Shown one piece after another: positions 1 through 8,468 of a DNA stretch of 64,000 nucleotides (its first letter is position 1; every line of letters begins with the position of its first letter). The stretch comes from Paraburkholderia sp. Tr-20389 (GTDB lineage: Bacteria; Pseudomonadota; Gammaproteobacteria; Burkholderiales; Burkholderiaceae): NCBI RefSeq assembly GCF_017104565.1, contig NZ_JAAGPD010000048.1, positions 19,957 to 83,956 of the forward strand, read 5' to 3'. Both the position numbers and the translations under genes were made by a program. The notes under the pieces are model-generated. The model was not told where the DNA came from, did no database searches, and worked only from the letters and a program-made list of their open reading frames with translations.

Positions 1-118
1 CGTACGGTCTTATGCCATTGCCGTCATTTCTGAAACGATCCGGTGCGGTGGCGCGGGTTGTTCTGACCGTGCGCAGCCCATACATTCCCTCCATCGCCAA
101 TTTTCACGGGAGAGTCAG

Positions 119-826
119 ATGATCAGGATCCGTCGTTCCGACGAGCGTGGCCACGCCAACCACGGCTGGCTGAACGCGAAGCACAGCTTTTCGTTCGCCG
201 ACTACTACGATCCCGAGCACATGCATTTCGGTCCGCTGCGCGTGATCAACGAGGATCGGATCGCCGCGGGGCAGGGCTTCGGCACGCACGGCCATCGCGA
301 CATGGAAATCGTCACTTATGTACTCGACGGCGCATTGTCGCACCGCGACAGCCTCGGCAACGGCTCGACGATCCGTCCGGGCGACGTGCAGCGGATGAGC
401 GCGGGAACGGGTGTGATGCACAGCGAGTTCAATGGCTCTCAGGACGACCCGCTGCATCTGCTGCAGATCTGGATCATTCCGAAGCGCACGGGCGATGCAC
501 CCGGCTACGAGGAAAAGCGCTTCGAAGACGCCGACAAGCGCGGCCGGCTGCGGGTTGTGGCGTCGCCGGAAGGTCGCGACGGTTCGGTGACGATTCACGC
601 CGATGCGTCGATCCATGCGGGTCTGTTCGATGGTGCGGAACGCGCCGAGTATGCGCTCGATGCGGGGCGCCAGGCGTATGTGCACGTCGCGCGCGGCGCC
701 GTCACCGTCAACGGCGAGGCGCTGAAAGCAGGCGATGCCGCGATGGTCACCGATGCCACCCGCGTCACCGTCGAAAACGGCGAAGGCGCGGAAGTGCTGC
801 TCTTCGATCTGGGACAGTTGCGGTAA
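119..826 (+). CDS. Pirin family protein (bicupin, YhhW-like)
   Basis: A 235-residue protein of the pirin family, cytoplasmic bicupins that bind one iron; several members oxidise quercetin and others act as redox sensors or transcription cofactors. The N-terminal cupin carries the pirin metal ligands: His57 and His59 in GTHGHRDMEIVTYVLDG, and His101 and Glu103 in GVMHSEF. A second cupin half follows from about residue 130. Length is typical of short bacterial pirins. The ATG at 119 has a GGGAG ribosome site just upstream. It is a single gene closed by the hairpin at 866-903. The substrate cannot be told from sequence. Confidence 0.93.
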   Translation: MIRIRRSDERGHANHGWLNAKHSFSFADYYDPEHMHFGPLRVINEDRIAAGQGFGTHGHRDMEIVTYVLDGALSHRDSLGNGSTIRPGDVQRMSAGTGVMHSEFNGSQDDPLHLLQIWIIPKRTGDAPGYEEKRFEDADKRGRLRVVASPEGRDGSVTIHADASIHAGLFDGAERAEYALDAGRQAYVHVARGAVTVNGEALKAGDAAMVTDATRVTVENGEGAEVLLFDLGQLR

Positions 827-865
827 CCGGAAAGCCTTGCCTTGATCCATAGGGACGTAGCATGA

Positions 866-903
866 AAAACGCCACGGAAGTTGTCTTCCGTGGCGTTTTC
901 CTT
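866..903. terminator. Bidirectional rho-independent terminator
   Basis: AAAACGCCACGGAAG and its reverse complement flank a TTGT loop, with A-rich and T-rich flanks, so it can work in both directions. It lies between the convergent pirin gene and the Spy/CpxP-like gene. Confidence 0.9.
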
Positions 904-923
904 TTTACGGCCGATCCGACTTA

Positions 924-1472
924 TCACGGCTTCACAGCGGAAGCCGCCGCGTCGCCGCGATGCTTTTCCCAACGCTCGCGCATCTTGTCATGACGCTGCT
1001 CCATCTTCGCGAAGTGCTGCTTGAGCGCGGTGCTGACGGTGGTCTTCTGCTGGTCGTTCAGACCGTTGTAGAAGTTGAGCCATGCCGTTGCCGTCTGTTC
1101 GCGCAGTTGCGCATCCTTCTGCTCGATTTGCTGATGCGAGGCGTGCATCGCGTTCAGGTCGAGGATCGGCTGCTGCTGCAACTGCTTGAACTGCTGGCGC
1201 ATCTGCTCGTGATTTGCGCGTTCGGCCTCATGGCTCTGCTTCATCGTGTCGAGCGCGGCCTGCCATGACTTTTCCTGGTCCGCGTTCAGCTTCAGTTGCC
1301 CGTGCAACTGGTTCAGTTCCTTCATGAAGCCGCCATGATGCCAGCCCGGACCGCCGTGGCCCATGCCAGGACCGCCGGGGCCGTCCGACGGCTGCGCGGC
1401 GAAGGCAGACCCGAGACTCAATGCAAGCGATGCAGCGGCAACGGCGAGAAAGCGTGATGTTTTTTTGGACAT
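924..1472 (-). CDS. Spy/CpxP family periplasmic protein
   Basis: A 182-residue secreted protein. Residues 1-25 are a signal peptide ending SAFA-A, followed by a Gly/His-rich linker (GMGHGGPGWHHGG) and a helical, Gln-rich body with two LxxxQ-type elements (LNADQEKSW, LNDQQKTT) typical of the LTXXQ/Spy-CpxP family. Known members are ATP-independent periplasmic chaperones or envelope-stress and metal sensors. It is divergent from the OmpR-EnvZ pair and shares its upstream region, which holds CpxR-box-like repeats (1596-1639). The His-rich linker might bind metal, which is inference. The family call is firm; the role is not. Confidence 0.82.
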   Translation of the reverse strand: MSKKTSRFLAVAAASLALSLGSAFAAQPSDGPGGPGMGHGGPGWHHGGFMKELNQLHGQLKLNADQEKSWQAALDTMKQSHEAERANHEQMRQQFKQLQQQPILDLNAMHASHQQIEQKDAQLREQTATAWLNFYNGLNDQQKTTVSTALKQHFAKMEQRHDKMRERWEKHRGDAAASAVKP

Positions 1473-1595
1473 TACTGTGCTCCTTGATCAACTAGCCGAC
1501 GATGCCGCCCGTCTCGAAGGTGAACCGGCGTGCATTCGGTAAGGCACAGCGTAGAGGCATCGAACGAAGGCCGTGTTACGCGTATCCTCGCGGAA

Positions 1596-1639
1596 GTTAC
1601 GCGACATTACGTGCGCCTTTCGCGGTAACACCCGGTAAC
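1596..1639. promoter_or_regulatory. Two CpxR/OmpR-box-like direct repeats
   Basis: On the plus strand, GTAAC-N5-GTAAC lies at 1625-1639. On the minus strand, GTAAT-N5-GTAAC lies at 1610-1596. A further GTTACG is at 1575. Ten-bp phased direct repeats suit tandem binding by an OmpR/PhoB-class regulator. The spacing copies the CpxR consensus GTAAA-N5-GTAAA, with the last base changed. They lie between the Spy-like gene and ompR, so one site may serve each direction. Confidence 0.45.
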
Positions 1640-1695
1640 CCTTTCGGGGCCGGGTGGAGCGGAAACGCCTCGGGGCGCGCGTTACACTTCGAGAC

Positions 1696-2421
1696 ATGGC
1701 TACTCAAATTCTTGTCGTCGACGACGACGTCGAACTGCGCGACCTGCTGCGCGACTATCTGGCTCGCCAAGGCATCGAGGTTTCGGTGCTGCATGACGCC
1801 AGTTCCCTGGAACGCCGTATCGAGCGCGAACGGCCGGATCTGATCGTGCTCGATCTGATGATGCCGGGTGTCGACGGCCTCACGGCGCTGCGCAAGCTGC
1901 GTGCGTCGGGCGACGATATTCCCGTCATCATGCTCACCGCGCGCGCCGACGACGTGGACCGCATCGTCGGATTGGAACTCGGTGCGGACGATTACCTCGG
2001 CAAGCCGTTCAACCCGCGTGAACTGCTGGCGCGGGTGCAGGCGGTGTTGCGCCGCCGCAAGACGCTGCCGTCGGCGGCGGCGCCCGAGCAGCGCGAGCCG
2101 TTTGCGTTTGGCCGCTTCACGCTGGACTTCCAGTCGCGCACGCTGCATCAGGAGGGCAAGCCGCTCACGCTGTCGGGCAGCGAATTCGCGCTGCTCAAGA
2201 TTTTCGTCAACAACCCGATGCGCACGCTCACCCGCGAACGTCTGCTCGAACTGCTGCACGGCCCCGAGTACGACGGTACCGACCGCGGCATCGACGTGCA
2301 GGTATGGCGCCTGCGCCGCATTCTCGAAACCGATCCGTCGGTGCCGCGCTTCATCCAGACAGTGCGCGGACGCGGGTATGTGTTCGTCCCGGATGGCGAG
2401 CAACATGCGTCGTCCAATTGA
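1696..2421 (+). CDS. ompR: OmpR family response regulator
   Basis: A 241-residue DNA-binding response regulator. Receiver domain residues 4-117 carry the acidic pair Asp10/Asp11, phosphoacceptor Asp53 (VLDLMMPG), Thr81 and Lys103 (GKPFNPRELLAR, almost as in E. coli OmpR). The C-terminal winged helix (about 140-235) ends with the usual VRGRGYVF. The start is the ATG at 1696, giving MATQILVVDDD; an ATG 42 bases upstream only adds a non-conserved tail. It overlaps the kinase gene by 17 bases, so the two are translationally coupled. The family member that responds to osmolarity is the closest match, but the regulon here is not established. Confidence 0.9.
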   Translation: MATQILVVDDDVELRDLLRDYLARQGIEVSVLHDASSLERRIERERPDLIVLDLMMPGVDGLTALRKLRASGDDIPVIMLTARADDVDRIVGLELGADDYLGKPFNPRELLARVQAVLRRRKTLPSAAAPEQREPFAFGRFTLDFQSRTLHQEGKPLTLSGSEFALLKIFVNNPMRTLTRERLLELLHGPEYDGTDRGIDVQVWRLRRILETDPSVPRFIQTVRGRGYVFVPDGEQHASSN

Positions 2422-3745
2422 TTCGTTGTTCGGGCGGCTCGCGCTGCTCGTGGTGTGCGTGTTGCTGGTGTCGCATTTCGCGTGGTACCTGCTGGTCCGC
2501 TTCGAACGGAATCAGTCGCAGACGCGCTATGCCGTCGAAGAGGCCGTGTTCCTCGTCGACGCGGTGCGCGATCACGTAAGACGCGAGCCGGATCAGCCGC
2601 TGCCGTCGCGCGTGCGCCTCGTCGATCCCGCCAGCACCGACGTCCCGCCCGAAGTGCCCAACCTGCCCGCGCCGCTCAATCGTTTCGTCGACGACGTGCG
2701 CGATCGTCTGCCCACCTCGACGCAGGTGCGCGTCGGCACGCCCGGCAAGCCGCCCACGCTGTGGGTGCGCGCGGCGAGCGACGCCAGCTGGATCGTCGTG
2801 CCCGTGCAGCCGCTGCGTCCGCCGCGCTCGCTCGACCGGATGGTGCTGTGGCTCGGCATCATTTTCTCGGCGGGCGTGATGGCGGCGCTGTTCGCCGCGT
2901 GGCAGCTACAGCAGCCGTTGCGCTCGCTGGCGCAGGCGGTCAGCCGTTTCGGGCGCGGTTTGCCCGTGCCGCCCGTGCGCGAGCGCGGTCCGCGGGAGTT
3001 GCGGCAACTGACGCACGGCTTCAACCAGATGGTGCAGGAAGTCGCGCGCACCGAGCATGACCGCGCGGTGATGCTGGCGGGCGTCGCGCACGATCTGAAG
3101 ACGCCGCTTGCGCGTCTGCGGTTGCGCGCCGAGATGATGGAAGAAGCGAAGATGCGCGACGGCGTCGTGCGCGACGTGGATTCGATGACGCACATCGTCG
3201 AGCAGTTTCTGGTGTTCGCGCACGACGGCGCGGATCGCAGCGAACCCGTCGAAGTGGACGGCCAGTGCGAGCGCGTGGTGCGCAGCTATCGGGCCGTTTC
3301 GGGCGGCGCGCCGACCGTGCAGACCGATCTGCGCGCCGGCGACGGGTTCAGGCTGCCGGCCGCAACGCTCGACCGCATCCTGTCCAATCTGCTCGACAAC
3401 GCGCATGCGTACGGCGCGCCGCCCGTCGTCGTCGCGACGGCGCGCACGCCGCAAGGCTTCACGCTGACGGTCACCGACAACGGCAGCGGCATTGCCGCAC
3501 AGGATCTGATCAACGCGAGCCGTCCGTTCGTGCGGCTCGATCCGGCGCGCGGCGGCAATGGGCATAGCGGTCTCGGCCTGGCGATCGTCGAGCGGCTCGT
3601 GCGGCGTGCGGGCGGCGAATGGCAGATCGGCAACAACGATACGGCGAGCGGCGCGGCGAACGGCGGGCGCGGCTTGCGCGTGCTGATGACGTTCCCGCTG
3701 GAATCGGTGTCGCGTACAGCGGCGGCGTCGGAAAGCGTCTGGTGA
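2405..3745 (+). CDS. envZ: EnvZ-like sensor histidine kinase
   Basis: A 446-residue inner-membrane sensor kinase paired with the upstream OmpR. A transmembrane helix at about 10-31 and another at about 146-168 enclose a periplasmic domain of about 110 residues. Then come HAMP (about 167-220), the HisKA dimerisation domain with His229 in VAHDLKTPLAR, and HATPase with N box NLLDNAHAY, G1 DNGSGI and G2 HSGLGLAIVERL. All catalytic motifs are present. The start at 2405 lies inside ompR. The periplasmic loop is proline-rich (PPEVPNLPAPLNRF), as in betaproteobacterial EnvZ homologues. Confidence 0.9.
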   Translation: MRRPIDSLFGRLALLVVCVLLVSHFAWYLLVRFERNQSQTRYAVEEAVFLVDAVRDHVRREPDQPLPSRVRLVDPASTDVPPEVPNLPAPLNRFVDDVRDRLPTSTQVRVGTPGKPPTLWVRAASDASWIVVPVQPLRPPRSLDRMVLWLGIIFSAGVMAALFAAWQLQQPLRSLAQAVSRFGRGLPVPPVRERGPRELRQLTHGFNQMVQEVARTEHDRAVMLAGVAHDLKTPLARLRLRAEMMEEAKMRDGVVRDVDSMTHIVEQFLVFAHDGADRSEPVEVDGQCERVVRSYRAVSGGAPTVQTDLRAGDGFRLPAATLDRILSNLLDNAHAYGAPPVVVATARTPQGFTLTVTDNGSGIAAQDLINASRPFVRLDPARGGNGHSGLGLAIVERLVRRAGGEWQIGNNDTASGAANGGRGLRVLMTFPLESVSRTAAASESVW

Positions 3746-3784
3746 GTGCATGTGCCGCGCAGTCCATCTGCGCGGCGTTGCAAG

Positions 3785-3846
3785 AAAGAAGAAGAAAGAG
3801 AAGAAGCGGGGCGGACATCACGCGAGATCTCGCGTGAGACCCCGCT
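3785..3846 (-). terminator. Hairpin terminator for the small minus-strand gene
   Basis: A 20-bp perfect palindrome (3818-3837) sits inside GCGGGG/CCCCGC arms (3805-3846). Read on the minus strand it is followed by a long T/C-rich tract. It lies just past the stop of the 88-residue gene; the plus strand has no T-run. Confidence 0.6.
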
Positions 3847-3863
3847 CGGAACAGCAATGCGCT

Positions 3864-4130
3864 CTACTCGGTGAAGAGCGTGTTGAGCGCGGCGGCGGCT
3901 TCGCTGTCCACCGTGTTCCACGTCACCGTGTCGGCCTCGAAGATGTAGTGCGTCGTGTACTTGCCAAGACGCGCGAGGATTTCCTCCTGTATCACTTCGG
4001 GCGCCACGTCCAGTTTCAGATACCACGCGGTCGACGACAGGCGCGTCTGAAACGCGCCGTACTCTGCGAGCAGATGATCGAAGGCGTCAGCGTCCTGATC
4101 GCGGCAGACGATGACCAGATTTCCCTTCAT
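3864..4130 (-). CDS. Small orphan protein, possible Cas2/SinR-like fold
   Basis: An 88-residue protein I cannot assign to a family with certainty. The order is strand (GNLVIVCRD), helix (AFDHLLAEYGAFQ), strand pair (STAWYLKLD), helix (VIQEEILARLGKY), strand (THYIFEAD), then a Trp-containing segment. This resembles the small ferredoxin-like SinR/Cas2-type proteins (strand, helix around 'S-x-W', helix, strand), but no cas genes or repeats are nearby. The start at 4130 has an AGG-rich leader (GGAGGTTCGC). It is transcribed alone, convergent with envZ. The coding call is good; the fold is inference. Confidence 0.6.
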   Translation of the reverse strand: MKGNLVIVCRDQDADAFDHLLAEYGAFQTRLSSTAWYLKLDVAPEVIQEEILARLGKYTTHYIFEADTVTWNTVDSEAAAALNTLFTE

Positions 4131-4292
4131 GCGAACCTCCGGGGGAGCGAAAAGCGGTGATCACAACTTTCGTACGAAAGCCGATGATACCTGCTTGTGC
4201 TTCGCTTGCCCGGCGGCGTCGACACGCGCGATGCCACGCGCATCGCTGCGCATCGTTTCCTTTTTGCAATCGGGTTCGACTGAAGCTGCCGG

Positions 4293-5972
4293 TCACCACG
4301 CGCTGGCGGGCGCGCGTGTGGGCGGTGCGGTGTCGTCGGGCGGCACCGCTTCGCTGCGGTCGCGGCCACCCTGTTTCGCGGCGTAGAGCGCCTGGTCGGC
4401 GCGGCTGATGATGCGCTCGGGCAGATCTTCCGCCGACAGTTCCGTGATGCCGATGCTCACGCTCAAGCCCACCGACTGCGGCAGCTTCGTCGACGGCATT
4501 GTTTTCAGCCGCACGCGCAGGCGTTCGACCACTTCGAGGCCGGTGCCGAGCGCCGTGGTGGGCAGCAGGATGCCGAATTCTTCGCCGCCCAGCCGTCCGA
4601 TCGCGTCGCTGCCGCGCAGTTCGGTGCGGCAGGTGTCGACGAAATGTTCGAGCGCCCGGTCGCCGGCCGCGTGCCCGAAGCGGTCGTTGATCTGCTTGAA
4701 GTGATCGAGGTCGGCGATCGCCATGCACAGCGGTTCGCCCGTCGCGCGGGCCCGCTCGATCTCATGACGCAGCAGGTCGAGGAAGTAGCGCCGCGACAGC
4801 GCACCCGTCAGCGCATCGTGACGGGCTTCCGCCGACAGCAGCGTGTTCGCCGACTGCAGTTGCTCGGCGAGCACACGGGTCGCGCGGTGATGGCGCCGCT
4901 CGCGCAGATACGACACGGTGATCACCCACGCGAGCGCCACCGTGCCCGCGAGCGTCAGGAACACGAGCAGATGATCGCGCTTGTGATTGCGCATCAGCTC
5001 GGGCCATGCGACGAGCGGATCGACGAGATGCGCCGACAGACCGGAGTTCAGTCCGCTGCGCGACTGATAGAGCGTCGGGATCGGCTGGCCGGGCATGTCG
5101 TACAGCTGGTCGGCGATCTCGGTGGGCACCCACGGCGCATCGCCGCGCACCTGGCTCTTCACGGGCTGAATCTGAACGGCCGGAAACTGCTCGCGGTGAT
5201 AGGTGCTCATGCGTTCGGCCGGCTTCATCTGCGTGACGCGCGAGTTGGGCATTGCCTGGCCTTCGAGCGCGGCGTTGTGCGCCATGATGATCACGCCGTT
5301 GTCGTCGGTGACGAAGGTGCCCGAGTGCGCGACCCAGTGGCGCAGCCGCGCGATGCCGACCTTGGCGACGATCGCGCCGACCAGCAGCCCGTCGTCGTAC
5401 ACGGGCGCGGAGATGAAGATGCCCGGCTCGCCGCTCATGCGGCCGACGCCGTAGGCTTCGCCGAAGGCGCCGAGCAGGGCGTTGGTCAGATAGCTGCGCG
5501 AGCGCATGTCGAGGCCGACGAACGAATGCGCGTTCTGCGCGTTGCTCGCGGCGACGCACAGGCCGTTGGCGTTGACCAGCCAGATGATGTCGAGGCCCGA
5601 GAAGCCCTGGGCGTCCCGCAAAAAGCCGTCGATGCCCGCCAGTTCCGGGGATTTCAACAGGTCCTCGCGGTGCGCGGGTTCCAGGTCGATGCCTGAAGCG
5701 GCATAATTCTGCGAATGCGTCAGCGCCTGCTGAATCACGCCGAGTTCGGCCATCGTCGCGGGTATGGCCCGGGACATTGCCAGGTCGCTCGCGATCACTT
5801 CGGCCATGTTGTAGACGATCGAGGCGGACATTTGCCGCTGCTGGCGCAGTGCAGTGTCCAGTTCTTGCTGTACCATCCGGTCCGCGACCAGGCCGGATGC
5901 GAACCAGCATGCGAGCACGACCAGTACGAAACTGGCCGGTCCCAATGCCTGGCGCAAGGTTGTCCTTTTCAT
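4293..5972 (-). CDS. Membrane-bound diguanylate cyclase
   Basis: A 559-residue protein making cyclic di-GMP from two GTP. Helix at 11-33, a large periplasmic Cache-like sensor region (about 34-333, with PAS-like strands such as IIWLVNANGLCVAAS and IFISAPVYDDGLLVGAIVAKVG), helix at 334-356, then a GGDEF domain from about 388. The active-site motif is GGEEF (462-466), a common active variant. The inhibitory RxxD lies exactly five residues before it (RGSD, 453-456), so product feedback is likely. The start MKRTTLRQ at 5972 is preferred because the helix follows at once; an in-frame ATG at 6023 would add 17 residues. Confidence 0.88.
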   Translation of the reverse strand: MKRTTLRQALGPASFVLVVLACWFASGLVADRMVQQELDTALRQQRQMSASIVYNMAEVIASDLAMSRAIPATMAELGVIQQALTHSQNYAASGIDLEPAHREDLLKSPELAGIDGFLRDAQGFSGLDIIWLVNANGLCVAASNAQNAHSFVGLDMRSRSYLTNALLGAFGEAYGVGRMSGEPGIFISAPVYDDGLLVGAIVAKVGIARLRHWVAHSGTFVTDDNGVIIMAHNAALEGQAMPNSRVTQMKPAERMSTYHREQFPAVQIQPVKSQVRGDAPWVPTEIADQLYDMPGQPIPTLYQSRSGLNSGLSAHLVDPLVAWPELMRNHKRDHLLVFLTLAGTVALAWVITVSYLRERRHHRATRVLAEQLQSANTLLSAEARHDALTGALSRRYFLDLLRHEIERARATGEPLCMAIADLDHFKQINDRFGHAAGDRALEHFVDTCRTELRGSDAIGRLGGEEFGILLPTTALGTGLEVVERLRVRLKTMPSTKLPQSVGLSVSIGITELSAEDLPERIISRADQALYAAKQGGRDRSEAVPPDDTAPPTRAPASAW

Positions 5973-6691
5973 CGACCCTCTGATCCGTCTGACTGATTCA
6001 TGCAACAACGTCTCTCGTTGCAACGCGCCGGCGCTGGGCCGCTCCTGTCGATTCTGGCCGTGCGCCGCACGGAGCCAGGATGATGCGCCGCGCCGCCGTC
6101 CTCGTCGCCGGCGGCCAGCAGATTTCCGCCGCTTTCCGATTTTAACCGCCGCGCGGCCCGACGCCAGTCAGGATTTGCGCGTGCGAAAGTCCCGTGTGGG
6201 GTATTAACGGCCTCTGGCGGCACTTTCTGAATAGCAACAAAGCCAATCGGATGTGGCTCGGGCGCGACGGTCTGGCGAGAGCGGGGCGCAAGCCCGGCGC
6301 TTGCGGCATGTGGCCTGCTGCTTACAGATCGGTTCCGGGAACCATTCAAAGTGACATTTGAATGTCAACGGTTGTTTCTGTCACACAGGTTGTAGTAGTG
6401 TCGTGCCGTCCAAAATGAGGAAAGCTCGCCGGCCTGCTGGCGGCGGCTCGCGCAACACGATCGCGCGAGCCGTGAGTGCAGGCCCGCACGGGGCGCCGCG
6501 CAACGTATTCGTCGCCGGCCAATGCGTATTCAACGCCAACGATTTACCGCGCATTTGCGTTTTGCCATGCCTGAATTCCGCTTTCCGGATCGAACCTCGG
6601 ACCGTCGCGCCGCCGCGACCCATGACGGCGCGGGCGTAGCCAACACGGCTTGCTGCATGGCCGCGTGCCGCCGCGAAGGGAGGGCCGTCTG
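5973..6691. other. Long divergent intergenic region
   Basis: About 700 bases without a convincing gene between the diguanylate cyclase and the ABC permease. Short open frames here lack ribosome sites and recognisable sequence. It holds the inverted repeats near 6331-6367, described separately. No riboswitch or RNA gene was recognised. Confidence 0.5.
6331..6367. promoter_or_regulatory. Cluster of overlapping palindromes, candidate operator
   Basis: GGTTCC-G-GGAACC (6331-6343) is followed by ATTCAAA-N6-TTTGAAT (6344-6363), which overlaps the perfect palindrome TGACATT-TG-AATGTCA (6352-6367). The segment is AT-rich compared with its surroundings. It lies between two divergent genes and could control either. 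The cognate regulator is unknown. Confidence 0.4.
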
Positions 6692-8446
6692 ATGGATCTG
6701 TTCAGCTTTACCCTGAACCGCACCGCCAACGCGTCGGCCTGGCGGGTGCTGCCCAATCGCTGGGACTTCATTGCGTTCCCGCTGATCATCTGCCTGATCG
6801 CGATGGCCGTCGTCGGCTTCCACGAGACGATGGCGCCCATCTCGACGCTGCAGAGCGCGCCCATTTCGCTCGATCCGTCCAATCTCCCCGAGTACGCGCT
6901 GCGCACCACGCTGCGCATGCTCGCCGCGATGGTGGCGTCGCTGGTCTTCACGCTCGTCTACGGCACGCTCGCGGCCAAGAGCCGCCGCGCGGGCCAGGTG
7001 CTCGTGCCGATTCTCGACATCCTGCAGTCGGTGCCCGTGCTCGGCTACATCTCGTTCACGGTGACGTTCTTTCTGGCGCTCTTTCCGTCGCGCGTGCTGG
7101 GCGCCGAACTGGCCGCGATCTTTGCGATCTTCACCAGCCAGGCATGGAACATGACCTTCAGCTTCTATCAGTCGCTGCGCACGGTGCCGCGCGATCTGGA
7201 CGAAGTGTCGAAGGGCTTCCATCTGACGTCGTGGCAGCGCTTCTGGAAGCTGGAAGTGCCGTTCTCGATGCCCGGCCTCATCTGGAACATGATGATGTCG
7301 ATGTCGGGCGGCTGGTTCTTCGTGGTGGCGTCGGAAGCGATCACGGTGGGCAATCACACGATCACGCTGCCGGGCATGGGCTCGTATCTGGCGCAGGCGA
7401 TCACCGAGAAGAACATGCATGCGATCGGGTGGGTGATCCTGACGATGACGGTCGTGATCCTCGCGTACGACCAGTTCCTGTTCCGTCCGCTCGTCGCGTG
7501 GAGCGACAAGTTCCGCATGGAGAACACGAGTTCCGGCGACGCGCCTGAGTCGTGGCTGCTCGACCTGATCCGCCGCACGCGCCTGATTCACCGCCTGCTC
7601 GTGCCGATCGGCTGGATGTTCGCGAAGGCGGCGCGCGTGCCGATCCGCTGGCCGCGAGTCGGGCCCGTCAAGTTTGCGAAGCCGGCTGCGCTCAGGCCGT
7701 CGAAGACGGGCGATATCGTGTGGGCCGTGATCGTCGTGCTGGTGACGGCGTTCGTCGTGTATCGCGTGGTCGCGTATGTGCGCACGGGCGTCACGCTCGA
7801 TGAAGTCGGCCATGTGTTCGTGCTGGGCCTGCTCACGCTGCTGCGCGTGACGTTGCTGATCGCGCTGGCTTCCGTGGTGTGGCTGCCCGTCGGCGTGCTG
7901 ATCGGCCTGCGCCCGGCGCTCGCCGAGAAGATCCAGCCGCTCGCGCAGTTCCTGGCGGCGTTTCCCGCGAACCTGCTGTTCCCGGCGTTCGTGATCGTGA
8001 TCGTCAAGTTCGATCTGAACCCGGACATCTGGCTCTCGCCGCTGATCGTGCTCGGCACGCAGTGGTATATCCTGTTCAACGTGATTGCGGGCGCAAGCGC
8101 CTATCCGAACGACTACAAGGAAGCCGCGAAGAATTTCCGCATTCGCGGCTGGCAATGGTGGCGTCAGGCGATGCTGCCGGGCGTGTTCCCGTACTACGTG
8201 ACGGGCGCGATCACGGCCTCGGGCGGCGCATGGAATGCGAGCATCGTCGCCGAGGCCGTGCAGTGGGGCGATACCAAGGTCGCTGCGCATGGACTCGGCG
8301 CGTACATCGCGCAGTACACGGCGGCGGGCGACTATCCAAAGATCATTCTGGGCATCGCGGTGATGTCCCTGTTCGTGTCCCTCTTCAATCGCGTGTTGTG
8401 GCGTCCGCTGTACGCCTACGCCGAAAGCCGTCTGCGGCTCGATTGA
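6692..8446 (+). CDS. ABC transporter permease, double BPD_transp_1 domain
   Basis: A 584-residue inner-membrane protein of the nitrate/sulfonate/taurine ABC permease class, with two permease units in one chain: about residues 30-275 and 340-580. Each has about six helices and an EAA-type cytoplasmic loop (DEVSKGFHLTSWQRFWKLEVP in the first, YKEAAKNFRIRGWQWWRQAMLP in the second). Family permeases normally carry one unit and dimerise, so this is a fused duplicate. The ATG at 6692 follows AAGGGAGGG. The ATPase gene follows 22 bases downstream. No periplasmic binding protein gene lies nearby, so the substrate is unknown. Confidence 0.88.
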   Translation: MDLFSFTLNRTANASAWRVLPNRWDFIAFPLIICLIAMAVVGFHETMAPISTLQSAPISLDPSNLPEYALRTTLRMLAAMVASLVFTLVYGTLAAKSRRAGQVLVPILDILQSVPVLGYISFTVTFFLALFPSRVLGAELAAIFAIFTSQAWNMTFSFYQSLRTVPRDLDEVSKGFHLTSWQRFWKLEVPFSMPGLIWNMMMSMSGGWFFVVASEAITVGNHTITLPGMGSYLAQAITEKNMHAIGWVILTMTVVILAYDQFLFRPLVAWSDKFRMENTSSGDAPESWLLDLIRRTRLIHRLLVPIGWMFAKAARVPIRWPRVGPVKFAKPAALRPSKTGDIVWAVIVVLVTAFVVYRVVAYVRTGVTLDEVGHVFVLGLLTLLRVTLLIALASVVWLPVGVLIGLRPALAEKIQPLAQFLAAFPANLLFPAFVIVIVKFDLNPDIWLSPLIVLGTQWYILFNVIAGASAYPNDYKEAAKNFRIRGWQWWRQAMLPGVFPYYVTGAITASGGAWNASIVAEAVQWGDTKVAAHGLGAYIAQYTAAGDYPKIILGIAVMSLFVSLFNRVLWRPLYAYAESRLRLD

Positions 8447-8468
8447 GATTCATTGAAGGCATAACGCG

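Noticed and set aside
5973-6691. Riboswitch before the ABC transporter
   Set aside because: No motif of guanidine, thiamine, cobalamin or other familiar classes could be recognised; only DNA-type palindromes.
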